From positions 62,001-126,000 of the forward strand of contig JAUIDN010000002.1 in assembly GCA_030428615.1 (NCBI GenBank): DNA of 64,000 nt. Reading direction: 5' to 3'. The translations under genes were made by a program, and so were the position numbers. Below the pieces are notes generated by a model. The model did not search any database. It saw only the letters and a list, made by a program, of their open reading frames with translations, and had not been told where the DNA came from. Origin of the DNA: Alphaproteobacteria bacterium (lineage in GTDB: Bacteria > Pseudomonadota > Alphaproteobacteria > Sphingomonadales > Emcibacteraceae). Shown here one piece after another: positions 18,941-28,891 of the stretch. Each line of letters starts with the position of its first letter. Position 1 is the stretch's first letter.

Positions 18941-19639
18941 ATGTCATTAGGTCTGGTCCAGAGAAAAGAACGACAAAAACGCCGCAATCAAAGGATTTGG
19001 GGCTTTGTAAAACTTGCATCAATTCTCAGTATCTGCAGCGGCATCGGCTATTATGCCTATGAAATCGGAATCTCAGTAGCGCAGGAGGAAATTCTGCTGT
19101 GGAAATCCCGCCACGAAACCCAGCTCGCAGAAAACGAACAGCTAAAAATTGAACTTGGGCAGGATAAAGCCACGGTTGATCAGCTTTCACAGCTTCTGCC
19201 AAACGAAGAAATTCGTAGCCTGCTTGCGGTTGTGACGGCACGCGCCAACGAAGGCGTGGAGATAAGCCGGATGGAAACCATCATTGGCGGCATATCAAGG
19301 GATGCAAATTGCACCGGCGAAACGGACACAAAAAGATTTATGGTTTTGACCCCGGTATCCAGCGAAGATGTATCAACCGCCAGCTTTTATCGCGGTCTTA
19401 TCACACTCGCCGGACGGGGAAGCCCGACCATCAACGAAGATGGCAACCCGGAAGCATGGTTTGATACGACAAAGGAAATTACCATCAGCTTCATGATGCC
19501 CGGCGGCGACCAACAGGAAGTAACAGGGGTGCTGCCCCTATACCATAGTGTGGTAACAGGCGGGTCAGAATACCGTTTCAGCATCACTGCAGGACGGACG
19601 AGCTTTGTCGATGCCAGCGTTCAGCAATGCGAACTTTAA
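18941..19639 (+). CDS. Hypothetical single-span membrane protein with coiled coil
   Basis: This 232-residue protein has a very basic N-terminus (QRKERQKRRNQR) and one transmembrane helix at about 22-44. A heptad-like coiled coil (about 50-85) and a mostly beta C-terminal domain follow, with two cysteines (in DANCTGET and at the end, QQCEL) that could form a disulfide in the periplasm. The family was not recognised. It stands alone between the permeases and a convergent GST gene. The protein looks genuine from its coherent architecture. Confidence 0.6.
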   Translation: MSLGLVQRKERQKRRNQRIWGFVKLASILSICSGIGYYAYEIGISVAQEEILLWKSRHETQLAENEQLKIELGQDKATVDQLSQLLPNEEIRSLLAVVTARANEGVEISRMETIIGGISRDANCTGETDTKRFMVLTPVSSEDVSTASFYRGLITLAGRGSPTINEDGNPEAWFDTTKEITISFMMPGGDQQEVTGVLPLYHSVVTGGSEYRFSITAGRTSFVDASVQQCEL

Positions 19640-19655
19640 GCCAGCACAATAATGG

Positions 19656-20291
19656 TTACGCCAAATCATTTGGATCAGCATCATTGATCCATTGTTTCAT
19701 ATCCGGATGTTCGGTAATTACCTGACAGTATTCTGCCAATGGTTTCGGTAAATCCACCCCATAGCTTAAAAACCTGAATACAACAGGTGCATACATCATA
19801 TCCGCTATGCAATACGAGCCAAACAAGTAAGGCCCCTTATCAGAATACTGTTCACGACATTCGGTCCATATTTGCTTAATTCTTTCGATATCTTTCTGTA
19901 GATCACCGGTAATTTCCGGGCAATCAAATTTACTGTGGATTGCCATTGGCATCATTGAACGCAACGCGGCAAATCCCGAATGCATCTCTGCCGCAACACA
20001 TCTCGCGTGAGCACGTATTTCCAAATCAGCTGGCCAGAACAATTTCTCCGGAAAAAGTTCGTTAAAATATTCCCCAATCGCCAGACTGTCCCAAATGTAT
20101 TTTCCATTGTGTTTTATAGTAGGCACCTTCCCCGCCGGTGTAAGGGCATCCAGTTTCTCCCTGTCCATCTGAGGTCGCAGCGGTATGAGTATTTCATCAA
20201 AATCCACTCCCGCTTGTTTAATGGCAAGATAGCCGCGAAGTGACCAGCTCGAAATATTTTTATTACCAATAATTAAAGTAAATTTTGACAT
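19656..20291 (-). CDS. Glutathione S-transferase family protein
   Basis: This 211-residue protein has a thioredoxin-like N-terminal domain. NISSWSLRGYLA supplies the likely active-site serine (family pattern SxxS.R), and GKVPTIKH carries the cis-proline of the glutathione site. WDSLAIGEYFNE follows, then an all-helical C-terminal domain from about residue 90. Such proteins conjugate or isomerise electrophiles with glutathione; the physiological substrate is unknown. It is a monocistronic gene divergent from the aminopeptidase gene. Confidence 0.85.
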   Translation of the reverse strand: MSKFTLIIGNKNISSWSLRGYLAIKQAGVDFDEILIPLRPQMDREKLDALTPAGKVPTIKHNGKYIWDSLAIGEYFNELFPEKLFWPADLEIRAHARCVAAEMHSGFAALRSMMPMAIHSKFDCPEITGDLQKDIERIKQIWTECREQYSDKGPYLFGSYCIADMMYAPVVFRFLSYGVDLPKPLAEYCQVITEHPDMKQWINDADPNDLA

Positions 20292-20363
20292 TAGTTTATC
20301 CTAACAATTTTGATCTTCCCGTACTATAAATGGGCAAGATAAACCAGTCAGGAAGGATTTCAA

Positions 20364-21773
20364 GTGTTCAATTATATCAACCGGAAACCTATAGCATGTC
20401 TTACCACCGACAGGAAAAAACAGCCTGTACAAATCTCGCTTGTTTCCAAGGAGAATTTTGATAAATGGAAAGGTCAGTTAAGCCCAAATCACAAATCCTG
20501 GGCGGATGCGAATAAATTTAATGCCGATGCGGGTACTGTGATCATCTTCTCAAACGACAACGGCGCTATTGATCATATTGCCGCGGGAACCGGCGCAGAG
20601 GATATGACCGTGTGGGATTATTCCAAAATTGCCGCCTCTTTACCCGATGGTTTATATGAATTTGAAAATATTCTGCAAAAGCATGAAACAGATTTAGCCG
20701 CTTTTGGCTGGGCGATGGCTCATTATAAATTTGATCGTTACCTGAAGAAAAAGAACGACAAAAATGCCGTATTGGTTGTGCCGGATAATTGTGATATTGA
20801 GCACGTTTCCAGACTGATAAGAGGAACAAATCTTACCCGTGATCTCGTAAATACGCCGACCTGTGATATGGGCCCGACAGAGCTTGCTGCGGTCTCAAGC
20901 ACCCTTGCCCGCGAATTTGATGCCAATATCGAAATCACAGTGGGCAAATCGTTACTTGATGCGGGCTATAATACCATCCATACCGTTGGTCGTGCCGCAG
21001 AAAAAGAACCGAGACTTATTGACATGACCTGGGGCGATGAGAATGCCCCGAAAGTAACATTGGTCGGCAAAGGGGTATGTTTTGATACCGGTGGGTTGGA
21101 TATCAAACCATCAAATTCAATGCTTATCATGAAAAAAGATATGGGTGGCGCAGCACATGTTCTTGGTCTTGGCCAGATCATTATGGAAGCGGGCCTTAAT
21201 ATTCGCCTGCGCATTCTCATGCCGGCTGTGGAAAATAACATTGCCGGTAACGCATTCCGGCCCGGAGATATTATTACAAGCTATAAAGGCACAACCATAG
21301 AGGTCGGAAACACGGATGCGGAAGGGCGCTTGGTACTTTGCGATGCGCTGGCCTTGGCAAGTGAGGAAAAACCGGAATTTATACTTGATTTTGCCACTCT
21401 TACAGGCGCGGCAAGGGTCGCGATGGGTACTGATGTTCCCCCTTATTTCACGGACGATAATAAATTAAGCGAAGATCTGCTTAATTTCGCGAAGAGTGAA
21501 CACGATCCCCTGTGGCCGCTTCCCTTATATGAACCATATAAAGAGCTGCTGGCAAGTACGGTCGCAGATACCAACAATGTCGCCAGCACCGGATTTGGCG
21601 GAGCGATCACGGCAGCATTATTCTTAAAAGAATTTGTCGGTGAAGATATCAGTTGGGCTCATTTTGATGTTTATGCCTGGAACAACGGTGAAAGATCAGG
21701 GCGTCCGAAGGGGGGAGAAGCAATGGGGCTGCGCGCTGTTTATGCCTTTTTAGCCAATAAATTCAAAGGATAG
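20364..21773 (+). CDS. Leucyl aminopeptidase family protein (M17)
   Basis: This 469-residue cytosolic metallopeptidase has the M17 motifs GKGVCFDTGGLDIKP and MKKDMGGAAH and the signature NTDAEGRLVL, which together supply the two-zinc site and catalytic lysine/arginine. The N-terminal domain (about 1-150) is divergent, as usual. It releases N-terminal residues during peptide turnover. It is followed by a MarR regulator and an NlpC/P60 hydrolase in the same direction, an arrangement common in alphaproteobacteria. Confidence 0.9.
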   Translation: MFNYINRKPIACLTTDRKKQPVQISLVSKENFDKWKGQLSPNHKSWADANKFNADAGTVIIFSNDNGAIDHIAAGTGAEDMTVWDYSKIAASLPDGLYEFENILQKHETDLAAFGWAMAHYKFDRYLKKKNDKNAVLVVPDNCDIEHVSRLIRGTNLTRDLVNTPTCDMGPTELAAVSSTLAREFDANIEITVGKSLLDAGYNTIHTVGRAAEKEPRLIDMTWGDENAPKVTLVGKGVCFDTGGLDIKPSNSMLIMKKDMGGAAHVLGLGQIIMEAGLNIRLRILMPAVENNIAGNAFRPGDIITSYKGTTIEVGNTDAEGRLVLCDALALASEEKPEFILDFATLTGAARVAMGTDVPPYFTDDNKLSEDLLNFAKSEHDPLWPLPLYEPYKELLASTVADTNNVASTGFGGAITAALFLKEFVGEDISWAHFDVYAWNNGERSGRPKGGEAMGLRAVYAFLANKFKG

Positions 21774-21855
21774 CAATGAGCGCCAAATAATAAAAAGTTG
21801 CCAAATTGCCTGTTCCTTGGCAATATCTGAGGCGTATTTAATAGACGGATAACAC

Positions 21856-22209
21856 ATGGAATTCGAATTAAGCGGTCATGCGGGATTAAAATTATGGAAG
21901 CAGGCACTAACAAATATTGTGCTGCAAAAAGGCCCGGACCTGACAACACGGCAGCTTAGTGTGTTGCTTATGATCTATCTGGAACAAAAAAAACATACTG
22001 TTCGCGGGCTTGCTGCCGCACTTAATGTTTCCAAACCGGTAATCACCAGATGCATTGACAGCCTGAGTATATTGGGTTTGGTCAAAAGAGTGCGTGATGA
22101 AGAGGATCGAAGAAATGTATTTATTCAACGTACGGTTAAGGGGGCCGTTTTCCTAACCGATTTTGCGGAAATGATTGAGACGTCGAATGAAGAAGCAAAA
22201 AAACAATAA
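21856..22209 (+). CDS. MarR-family transcriptional regulator
   Basis: This 117-residue protein is a compact winged-helix regulator. The recognition helix region is TVRGLAAALNVSKPVITRCIDSL, followed by the wing GLVKRVRDEEDRRNVFIQ with the typical D-x-R-D-R-R-like turn. It is shorter than most MarR proteins, lacking long dimerisation helices at both ends. It sits between the aminopeptidase and NlpC/P60 genes, but its targets are not evident. Confidence 0.8.
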   Translation: MEFELSGHAGLKLWKQALTNIVLQKGPDLTTRQLSVLLMIYLEQKKHTVRGLAAALNVSKPVITRCIDSLSILGLVKRVRDEEDRRNVFIQRTVKGAVFLTDFAEMIETSNEEAKKQ

Positions 22210-22233
22210 ACAGAAAGCTGCTAGGGGCGGGGC

Positions 22234-23097
22234 ATGACAAAAATAGAGTTGGATAGACGGCTTAACGCATACCGCGATGACATAGCGGACATTAAACTGC
22301 AAGGTCGGGTCATCGCAAGAGAATATGTCAGCGGCGAGAAATACCAGGCCGCAACCGGCCTAACGCCTATATATAATGTGCCAGATATGGGCACGCCCAT
22401 GATAAACCAACTTCTGTATGGTGAATATTTCACCGTTTTTGAAATTAATGGTGAATGGGCGTGGGGCCAATCGGTAAATGGCGGTTATGTGGGTTACTGC
22501 CCCATAGGTAATTTGACACCCGACCTTCACGCCTGTACCCACCATGTTTCAGCATTAAGTTCTCACATTTTCCCGGAGCCAAACCTTAAATCGCGACCCG
22601 TCGACCTTGTACATATGATGTCCAATATTTCAGTGGTTGATGAAAAACAGACCAATGGATTTGTCCCGCTCGCCGATGGGAACTGGATTTATGCGACGCA
22701 TATTTCAAAAGATTACGGCAGTGATCCGGTATCGGAAGCGTTAAAATTCCTCTATACACCCTATTTATGGGGCGGTCGCAGTAATACCGGAATAGACTGC
22801 AGCGGGCTCATACAGATTGCCTTTGCTTCTGTCGGCATTTCTGTTCCGCGCGATGCAGACTTGCAGGAGCAAAAAATAGGGACAGTGCTTGATGAAGAAG
22901 AGGTCCCGGAACATGGCGATTTGGCCTTCTTTCCCGGACATGTGGGTATTATGCTGGATGATATGCATTTACTTCACGCAAATGCGCATCATATGCGGGT
23001 AAGTATCGACCCCCTCAGAGAAGTGATCGATATCGTCAGTTTTCAGACGGATAAACCACCGCTAAGCTGCATTAAACGACTATCCCTTGATCTATAA
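22234..23097 (+). CDS. NlpC/P60 family peptidoglycan endopeptidase
   Basis: This 287-residue protein has two SH3-like regions (about 25-145) and a C-terminal C40 peptidase domain. The domain shows YLWGGRSNTGIDCSGLIQIA (catalytic Cys), HGDLAFFPGHVGIML (catalytic His) and LLHANAHHMRV. It should cleave gamma-D-Glu-diaminopimelate links, probably in recycling of muropeptides, since no signal peptide is visible. The location behind an aminopeptidase fits murein-peptide breakdown. A bidirectional terminator follows. Confidence 0.9.
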   Translation: MTKIELDRRLNAYRDDIADIKLQGRVIAREYVSGEKYQAATGLTPIYNVPDMGTPMINQLLYGEYFTVFEINGEWAWGQSVNGGYVGYCPIGNLTPDLHACTHHVSALSSHIFPEPNLKSRPVDLVHMMSNISVVDEKQTNGFVPLADGNWIYATHISKDYGSDPVSEALKFLYTPYLWGGRSNTGIDCSGLIQIAFASVGISVPRDADLQEQKIGTVLDEEEVPEHGDLAFFPGHVGIMLDDMHLLHANAHHMRVSIDPLREVIDIVSFQTDKPPLSCIKRLSLDL

Positions 23098-23098
23098 A

Positions 23099-23126
23099 AA
23101 AGGCCGCTCATAAATTAGCGGCCTTT
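23099..23126. terminator. Bidirectional terminator
   Basis: AAAGGCCGCT (23099-23108) and AGCGGCCTTT (23117-23126) form a perfect 10-bp stem with an 8-nt loop. A and T runs lie on either side, so it can end both the NlpC/P60 transcript and the convergent cytochrome transcript. Confidence 0.85.
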
Positions 23127-23153
23127 AAAAAACTTAATCTGAGAACAATTTTA

Positions 23154-23762
23154 TTACATCGGCTCAGGCGCCGCTTCCATTACTTCCTCTGCAGCTTCGT
23201 CAACGGCTTCTTCCGCAGACGCAACTGTTGGAAGCTCCATTGGCGTATCAGAAAGCGAGCGTAAATACATAATAACAGACGCACGGTCAGAATCTTTCTT
23301 AAGACCGACAAAAACCATTTTATTGCCTGGAATTTCATCCTTCGGTTTTGTCAAATACCGGTTCAGAAGTTCATAGTCCCAGTTTCCTCCGTGCTCGGCC
23401 ATTGCATCGGAATAAGAAAAATCACCTTTTGATGCAACTTCCCGACCAACAATATTCCACAGGTTTGGCCCAATTTTATTGGCACCGCCATTGTCCGGAG
23501 TATGGCACGCAGCACATTTCTTAAATACAGACTCGCCTTTTTCAACACTGGCGGTCTGGAGCAGTTCTGCGATAGAAGGCCCCTCCTCCATGGCAACATC
23601 CGCCACAGTCGCTGATGCAACAGAAGCCGTATCAATTGGATAGGCATTTGCCTCCAAAGCTTCCTGATGGAAAATCACTTCTGTCAGATTCCCAAATCCA
23701 ATTGCAACCAGAAGAAAGATAAGAAAGCCCATTGCGGCCTTGTTTAAATCATGTGAATTCAC
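23154..23762 (-). CDS. Membrane-anchored class I cytochrome c (CycM-like)
   Basis: This 202-residue protein has an uncleaved N-terminal helix (about 10-28), an Ala/Glu-rich linker and one c-type haem domain. CAACH is the haem-attachment site and KMVFVGLKK gives the axial methionine region. The acidic C-terminal tail is rich in alanine and glutamate. Such anchored cytochromes carry electrons between the bc1 complex and terminal oxidases. It is divergent from prephenate dehydratase, as in many alphaproteobacteria. Confidence 0.9.
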   Translation of the reverse strand: MNSHDLNKAAMGFLIFLLVAIGFGNLTEVIFHQEALEANAYPIDTASVASATVADVAMEEGPSIAELLQTASVEKGESVFKKCAACHTPDNGGANKIGPNLWNIVGREVASKGDFSYSDAMAEHGGNWDYELLNRYLTKPKDEIPGNKMVFVGLKKDSDRASVIMYLRSLSDTPMELPTVASAEEAVDEAAEEVMEAAPEPM

Positions 23763-24004
23763 GGTAAATCCCCGTAATTTTAACTGTTAATTTCTAAAAC
23801 GAGCGCTCAATCCATCCAAATTCCGGAATAACCGCTCTTCACCTTGCCCCCTGTTTACAGATTTTTTGTGGCGGAGACAAGAGTGATTTAATCATTAAAT
23901 CATTAATTTTCCTTAACCGCTTTACTAAAAAATTATGCGATCTCTTTCATTGACAGATATGAGTGAAAAATGAATACTGCCTCCGTAATCGGAGATTCCA
24001 AACA

Positions 24005-24865
24005 ATGACGAACAAAAACAGTGAAAATCTTGTTTCATTTCAAGGGGATTTAGGGGCCTATTCAAACCTTGCCGCCAAGCAATTATTTCCCGAAATGGAG
24101 GTGCTGCCGTGCCGAACATTCGAGGATGCATTGGCAGCAGTCGACGAAGCTGACGTCAAATACGCTGTTATTCCAATAGAAAATAGCGTTGCAGGACGCG
24201 TGGCGGACATACATTATCTTATTCCCCATTCAAGCCTGCATATCATCGGCGAACATTTTCTACGTATAAATCATAATCTTCTTGTGGTGCCGGGCACCCG
24301 ATTGGAAGACTTAAAATGCGTCCGCAGTCATGAACAGGCTTTGGGGCAATGCAGAAGAACTCTGGATAATTTGGGCATTCGGCGTGAAGTCTTTGCCGAT
24401 ACCGCCGCCGCCGCAAAACATGTGGCAGAGCTTGGTGACCCGCAAGTTGGTGCCATTGCATCAGCGCTGGCCGGTGAAATATATGGACTCGAGTCGATAA
24501 AAAAGGATATCGAAGACGCTGCCCATAACACGACCCGATTTGTGGTTTTTTCCCGCGAACCATTAAAAGCCCTGCCACAGGATGCACCAACCATGACATC
24601 TTTTATCTTTCAGGTGCGCAATACACCCGCGGCACTTTATAAAGTAATGGGCGGCTTCGCCACAAATGGTATCAATATGACCAAGCTGGAAAGCTATCAG
24701 TTGGACGGCGCGATCAGCGCAACGCAATTTTATGCAGATATCGAAGGACACCCCGATGATAAAGGGGTCCAAAACGCCTTTGAGGAACTGGCCTTCTTTA
24801 CCAACGATTACAGGATATTAGGGAGCTATCCGCAGTCACAATACCGGATTGAAAAGCGCGGTTGA
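24005..24865 (+). CDS. pheA: Prephenate dehydratase
   Basis: This enzyme of about 286 residues converts prephenate to phenylpyruvate in phenylalanine synthesis. The N-terminus VSFQGDLGAYSNLAA and the motifs AVIPIENSVAGRV and DAAHNTTRFVVF (with the catalytic threonine) are diagnostic. A C-terminal ACT domain (about 195-280) includes GGFATNGINMTKLESYQ, the phenylalanine-feedback site. There is no chorismate mutase domain. GGAG at 23991 suits the ATG at 24005. The open frame begins earlier, at GTG 23963, but that leader is not family-like. Confidence 0.92.
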   Translation: MTNKNSENLVSFQGDLGAYSNLAAKQLFPEMEVLPCRTFEDALAAVDEADVKYAVIPIENSVAGRVADIHYLIPHSSLHIIGEHFLRINHNLLVVPGTRLEDLKCVRSHEQALGQCRRTLDNLGIRREVFADTAAAAKHVAELGDPQVGAIASALAGEIYGLESIKKDIEDAAHNTTRFVVFSREPLKALPQDAPTMTSFIFQVRNTPAALYKVMGGFATNGINMTKLESYQLDGAISATQFYADIEGHPDDKGVQNAFEELAFFTNDYRILGSYPQSQYRIEKRG

Positions 24866-24888
24866 TATACATTCCCGATGGCGCCATT

Positions 24889-25791
24889 TTACTTTTTTGG
24901 ACTATTTAGCCAGTGTTCAAGTAAGTGGCGCGCTATCGCCAGTTTATCCGGCACACGAAAGTTATCATCCCCACCTTGCGCCAAGACATTCTCTATTTCA
25001 TTCTTATCAAACCATTTAGCATCTTCAATTTCGTTAGGATCAATTCTTATATCGTCGTCAAGAGCTTCGCAAACAACCCCGATCATCAACGATGACGGGA
25101 ACGGCCATGGCTGACTTTTAATGTAGCTTACATCCCCTACCCTGATGCCCGCTTCTTCAAATACTTCCCTTCGGACCGCTTCTTCTATTGTTTCACCTGG
25201 TTCCATAAATCCTGCAAGCGCTGAATACATCCCCGGTAAGAAATGTGCCCCACGACCCAGCAGACATTTATCCCCCATTTGCACCATCATAATAACAACA
25301 GGGTCTACCCTTGGAAAATGTTCCGTATCACAATTTGAACAATGACGGGCATAACCGCCCTTCATGCTATGGCTTTCATTTCCGCAATTTGCACAAAACT
25401 GATGCCGGTTATGCCAGTCCAGAATCATCTTGCCTCTCGCAAGAAGGGATGGTGTTTTTGAAAATCCATTGGCCGTCGCATTCCGGGCAATGGACCTCAT
25501 ATCTACGAATTCCCCGTCCTTGGGCGGCACTGGAATACTGGTTTTTCCTGCGAAATAGGCATGTTTTCCATCTTTTCCCAAAAAAACCAGATCTCCCTCA
25601 CAGTCAGAGCGGGAAACATAAAGCGGTGTTTCAAAATTGCCCCTCCGCATCAATGGATTACCTTCATGATAGAGAATGAACTGAGCGTCAGCGCTGTCTT
25701 TTAGAGACTCCAGCTCATCTTCCTTCGCCCGAAGTTCATCTAATGGATTGAGCGGGAATTCCGCGAATATGCAAGATTCATTGAAATACAT
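24889..25791 (-). CDS. nudC: NADH pyrophosphatase NudC
   Basis: This Nudix hydrolase of about 300 residues splits NADH and can remove NAD caps from RNA. It shows a four-cysteine zinc ribbon (CANCG ... CSNC), the Nudix box GFMEPGETIEEAVRREVFEE and the NudC-specific SQPWPFPSSLM. AAAGGA lies 6 nt before the third of three consecutive ATG codons, which favours the start at 25791. The frame is open back to 25821. It is convergent with pheA. Confidence 0.9.
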   Translation of the reverse strand: MYFNESCIFAEFPLNPLDELRAKEDELESLKDSADAQFILYHEGNPLMRRGNFETPLYVSRSDCEGDLVFLGKDGKHAYFAGKTSIPVPPKDGEFVDMRSIARNATANGFSKTPSLLARGKMILDWHNRHQFCANCGNESHSMKGGYARHCSNCDTEHFPRVDPVVIMMVQMGDKCLLGRGAHFLPGMYSALAGFMEPGETIEEAVRREVFEEAGIRVGDVSYIKSQPWPFPSSLMIGVVCEALDDDIRIDPNEIEDAKWFDKNEIENVLAQGGDDNFRVPDKLAIARHLLEHWLNSPKK

Positions 25792-25899
25792 CATCATTCC
25801 TTTAACAAAGAATTGGCACAATTCAATTCAAAATGCCAGCCTCGGTTCAAATTCAGGTAATTTTATCTTGAAATCATTTTGGAAAAGGACCATATAAAG

Positions 25900-25995
25900 C
25901 GCGAGAGATTGGCGGACAGTATACCCGCCAATCCGGTCAGGCCCGGAAGGGAGCAGCCGTAACGGGATCGCTGGGTCGTTCAATCTCTCACTTTT
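25900..25995 (+). ncRNA. ffs: Signal recognition particle RNA, small bacterial (4.5S) type
   Basis: The segment contains GGTCAGGCCCGGAAGGGAGC followed by AGCC, the universally conserved SRP RNA apical loop that binds Ffh. The outer stem GAGAGATTG (25903-25911) pairs with CAATCTCTC (25981-25989), giving a hairpin of about 90 nt that ends in a T run. The position between nudC and dnaX is a usual alphaproteobacterial location. Confidence 0.95.
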
Positions 25996-26100
25996 TGCCA
26001 AAAAAATAAAATAAATTCACATCCCCTATAGCAATCAGGTCATACTAATTTTATAGTCGTCGAATGAATGATTCATTTGGCCGTAGGGACCCCGATTTTA

Positions 26101-27894
26101 ATGCCTGACAATAACGAGAAAGACACCCACTACAGAGTACTGGCAAGAAAATACCGCCCTGTCGACTTCGCTGAGCTTATTGGCCAGGATGCTATGGTGC
26201 GCACCTTATCCAACGCGATTGAAACGGGAAGATTGGCACATGCATTCATCCTGACCGGTGTCAGGGGCATCGGCAAAACAACGACAGCCCGTATCATTGC
26301 CAAGGCCCTTAATTGTGTTGGCAAGGATGGTAAGGGAGGTGCCACAATTGAACCCTGCGGGGAATGTGAAAATTGTATTTCCATTAGTGAATCACGCCAT
26401 GTTGACGTCATGGAAATGGATGCGGCAAGCCGCACCGGAATTGACGATATACGCGAAATTATTGATGGCGTTAAATACGCATCCGTTTCCGCCCGTTTTA
26501 AAATATATATTATTGACGAAGTTCACATGCTTTCCCGTAATGCCTTTAATGCGCTCCTTAAGACATTGGAAGAACCGCCGGAGCATGTGAAATTTATATT
26601 TGCGACAACAGAAATACGGAAAGTTCCGGTTACAGTGCTCAGCCGCTGTCAGCGTTTCGACCTCCGCCGCGTCTCGATAGAGGAATTAATGGGGCATTAT
26701 TCAAATATCGCGAAGAAAGAAAAATGCGAAATTGATGAATCTGCCCTTGGCATGATTGCCCGTGCCGCAGAAGGTTCCGTCAGAGACGGCTTGTCGCTTC
26801 TGGATCAGGCTTTTGCCCATGGTGCAGGCAACGTAACGGAAGAACAGGTACGCGATATGCTTGGCCTTGCGGATCGCGCGCAAATATTTGATCTTTATAA
26901 AGATATTCTGGAAGGGAAAACCGCCGATGCTCTGGCGAAATTGCGACATCAATTTCATCACGGCGCAGATCCAGCCGTTATCATTCAGGACATGCTCGAA
27001 CTTACTCACTGGCTTACACGGCTAAAAGTAGTTCCTGATGCCGGTGATGATTTGGTGACGTCGGAAGCTGAACGTAAACAGGGCCTTGAAATGGCTGAAG
27101 GCCTATCAATCCCCATCCTGACACGGACCTGGCAAATGCTTTTAAAAGGCACCGAAGAAGTAAGAATATCACCAAACCCTATATCTGCGGCCGAAATGGT
27201 TATTGTTCGTCTAACCTATAGCGCAAACCTTCCGACGCCTGAAGATCTTGTAAAACACATAAAAAATAACCCACAGCCTGCATCTACATCTCCGCAAAGA
27301 GGATCGGACGGCCCAGCACCCACACAAACTGGCAGCACCACAAACGAAGACAACGGAAATGCACCACGTGCTTTTAATGTCATTCAGGGAAGCGCCCAAA
27401 CCGCCGTGCAGGCTGCTGATCCGATTGCGGAGACGGAAAGCGACTACATAGCTGCACCAACAAGTTTCGAGGATTTGGTGAAATTGTTTGAGGCACAAGG
27501 CGATCCCGAAATCGCATATCATCTTAACGACAACGTCCATCTGGTGAGCTATGACGCCGGCCGGCTGGATATAAGACCAAACGACAGGGTTCCAAAAAAC
27601 CTTGCGGGCAGGATGTCGTCAGACCTTAAGAAATGGACAGGACGCAACTGGATCATCTCCCTTTCCCAACAAATTGGGGAAGACACACTTTACGAGCAGG
27701 ACCTAGCCGAACGGGAAGCGCTTGAAAAAATGATTTTGGATAATGATCTCGTAAAATCCGTGCTGGAAACCTTTGAAGGCGCCAAACTCAGCGATATTCG
27801 AAAATTAGGAAACGAATTTGAGATAGCACCCGACCTATCAAATATAGATTATTTAATAGATTCGGACGAATTTGGCCTTGATGATAACGACTGA
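26101..27894 (+). CDS. dnaX: DNA polymerase III subunits gamma and tau
   Basis: This clamp-loader ATPase has about 597 residues from the ATG at 26101. Walker A GVRGIGKTTTAR and a zinc module with CGECENC are followed by the DEVH-type Walker B with its HMLSRNAFNALLKTLEEPP context, then SRC at the arginine-finger position. A Pro/Thr/Gln-rich linker (about 385-445) separates the ATPase from a tau-type C-terminal domain. The longer frame begins at 26068, but the shorter start matches family N-termini. It is followed by ybaB and recR. Confidence 0.93.
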   Translation: MPDNNEKDTHYRVLARKYRPVDFAELIGQDAMVRTLSNAIETGRLAHAFILTGVRGIGKTTTARIIAKALNCVGKDGKGGATIEPCGECENCISISESRHVDVMEMDAASRTGIDDIREIIDGVKYASVSARFKIYIIDEVHMLSRNAFNALLKTLEEPPEHVKFIFATTEIRKVPVTVLSRCQRFDLRRVSIEELMGHYSNIAKKEKCEIDESALGMIARAAEGSVRDGLSLLDQAFAHGAGNVTEEQVRDMLGLADRAQIFDLYKDILEGKTADALAKLRHQFHHGADPAVIIQDMLELTHWLTRLKVVPDAGDDLVTSEAERKQGLEMAEGLSIPILTRTWQMLLKGTEEVRISPNPISAAEMVIVRLTYSANLPTPEDLVKHIKNNPQPASTSPQRGSDGPAPTQTGSTTNEDNGNAPRAFNVIQGSAQTAVQAADPIAETESDYIAAPTSFEDLVKLFEAQGDPEIAYHLNDNVHLVSYDAGRLDIRPNDRVPKNLAGRMSSDLKKWTGRNWIISLSQQIGEDTLYEQDLAEREALEKMILDNDLVKSVLETFEGAKLSDIRKLGNEFEIAPDLSNIDYLIDSDEFGLDDND

Positions 27895-27941
27895 TATTTT
27901 ATATCTTTACGCAAACACCTAAATTAATTGAGGATATCGCC

Positions 27942-28265
27942 ATGAAGAACCTTGGCAAAATGATGAAGCAAGCTCAGGAAATGCAGAGCAAGATGGCAGA
28001 AATGCAAAAGGAATTGCAGAATTCTGAACATATGGGCACGTCCGGTGGCGGTCTTGTAAATGTAACATTAAACGGTAAATTCGAGATGCGCTCTCTGAAA
28101 ATTGACCCATCAATTTTCAATGGTGATGACGCAGAAGTTGTGGAAGATTTAATTGTTGCGGCATTTAACGATGCGAAACGAAAGGTTGACGACTATAATA
28201 AAAACGAAATGGCAAAATTGACTGGTGGCCTTGATCTGCCGGAAGGAATGAAACTGCCATTTTAA
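27942..28265 (+). CDS. ybaB: YbaB/EbfC nucleoid-associated protein
   Basis: This 107-residue protein begins MKNLGKMMKQAQEMQSKM, a helix rich in Met, Gln and Lys. It then has the typical GGGLVNVTLNGKFEMRSLKIDP beta segment and ends LPEGMKLPF. Dimers bind DNA with little sequence preference. The dnaX-ybaB-recR order is strongly conserved in bacteria, and spacing on each side is short (47 and 15 nt). Confidence 0.93.
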   Translation: MKNLGKMMKQAQEMQSKMAEMQKELQNSEHMGTSGGGLVNVTLNGKFEMRSLKIDPSIFNGDDAEVVEDLIVAAFNDAKRKVDDYNKNEMAKLTGGLDLPEGMKLPF

Positions 28266-28280
28266 AATGGCTGCGCGCAT

Positions 28281-28889
28281 ATGTATAAATCACCGTCCAA
28301 TAATAATGAACTTGATCATCTGATAAGTCTGCTTAGCAAAATTCCCGGCCTCGGGCCACGTTCTGCGCGTCGCGCAGCCCTTCAGCTGATTAAAAAGAAA
28401 GATGTGTTGATGCGCCCGTTGGCAAATGCTCTCGCCTCTGTCGCGGAAAATGTTCATCCCTGCTCTATCTGCGGGAACCTCGATGTCGAAAACCCTTGCC
28501 ATATTTGCGAAAGCAGTAAACGTGATCGTTCTCTTATTTGTGTCATCGAAGATGTTGCAGATCTTTGGGCGCTTGAACGTGCAGGATCCTTCAGGGGCCT
28601 TTATCATGTGATTGGCGGCACTCTTTCCGCCTTGGATGGGGTCGGACCGGACGATTTAAATATCAGTGGTCTTGTGGAACGCGCGTCTGATCCGGAATTA
28701 AAAGAAGTTATCATCGCCACCAACGCCACGGTTGATGGACAAACAACCGCCCATTATATAACCGAACAACTCAAGCAATTTGAAATAAATATCACGCGGC
28801 TGGCCCACGGCGTACCAATTGGCGGTGAACTTGATTATCTTGATGATGGAACGCTCATAACGGCTCTTAATTCGCGGAGGCCCTTTTAA
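28281..28889 (+). CDS. recR: Recombination protein RecR
   Basis: This 202-residue protein has the helix-hairpin-helix [19 protein letters not shown], the four-cysteine zinc finger [16 protein letters not shown], a Toprim domain starting [15 protein letters not shown] and a C-terminal [15 protein letters not shown]. RecR works with RecF and RecO in loading RecA at gaps. The length is normal, and it ends the dnaX operon core, followed 2 nt later by a GFA-family gene. Confidence 0.94.
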   Translation: MYKSPSNNNELDHLISLLSKIPGLGPRSARRAALQLIKKKDVLMRPLANALASVAENVHPCSICGNLDVENPCHICESSKRDRSLICVIEDVADLWALERAGSFRGLYHVIGGTLSALDGVGPDDLNISGLVERASDPELKEVIIATNATVDGQTTAHYITEQLKQFEINITRLAHGVPIGGELDYLDDGTLITALNSRRPF

Positions 28890-28891
28890 TT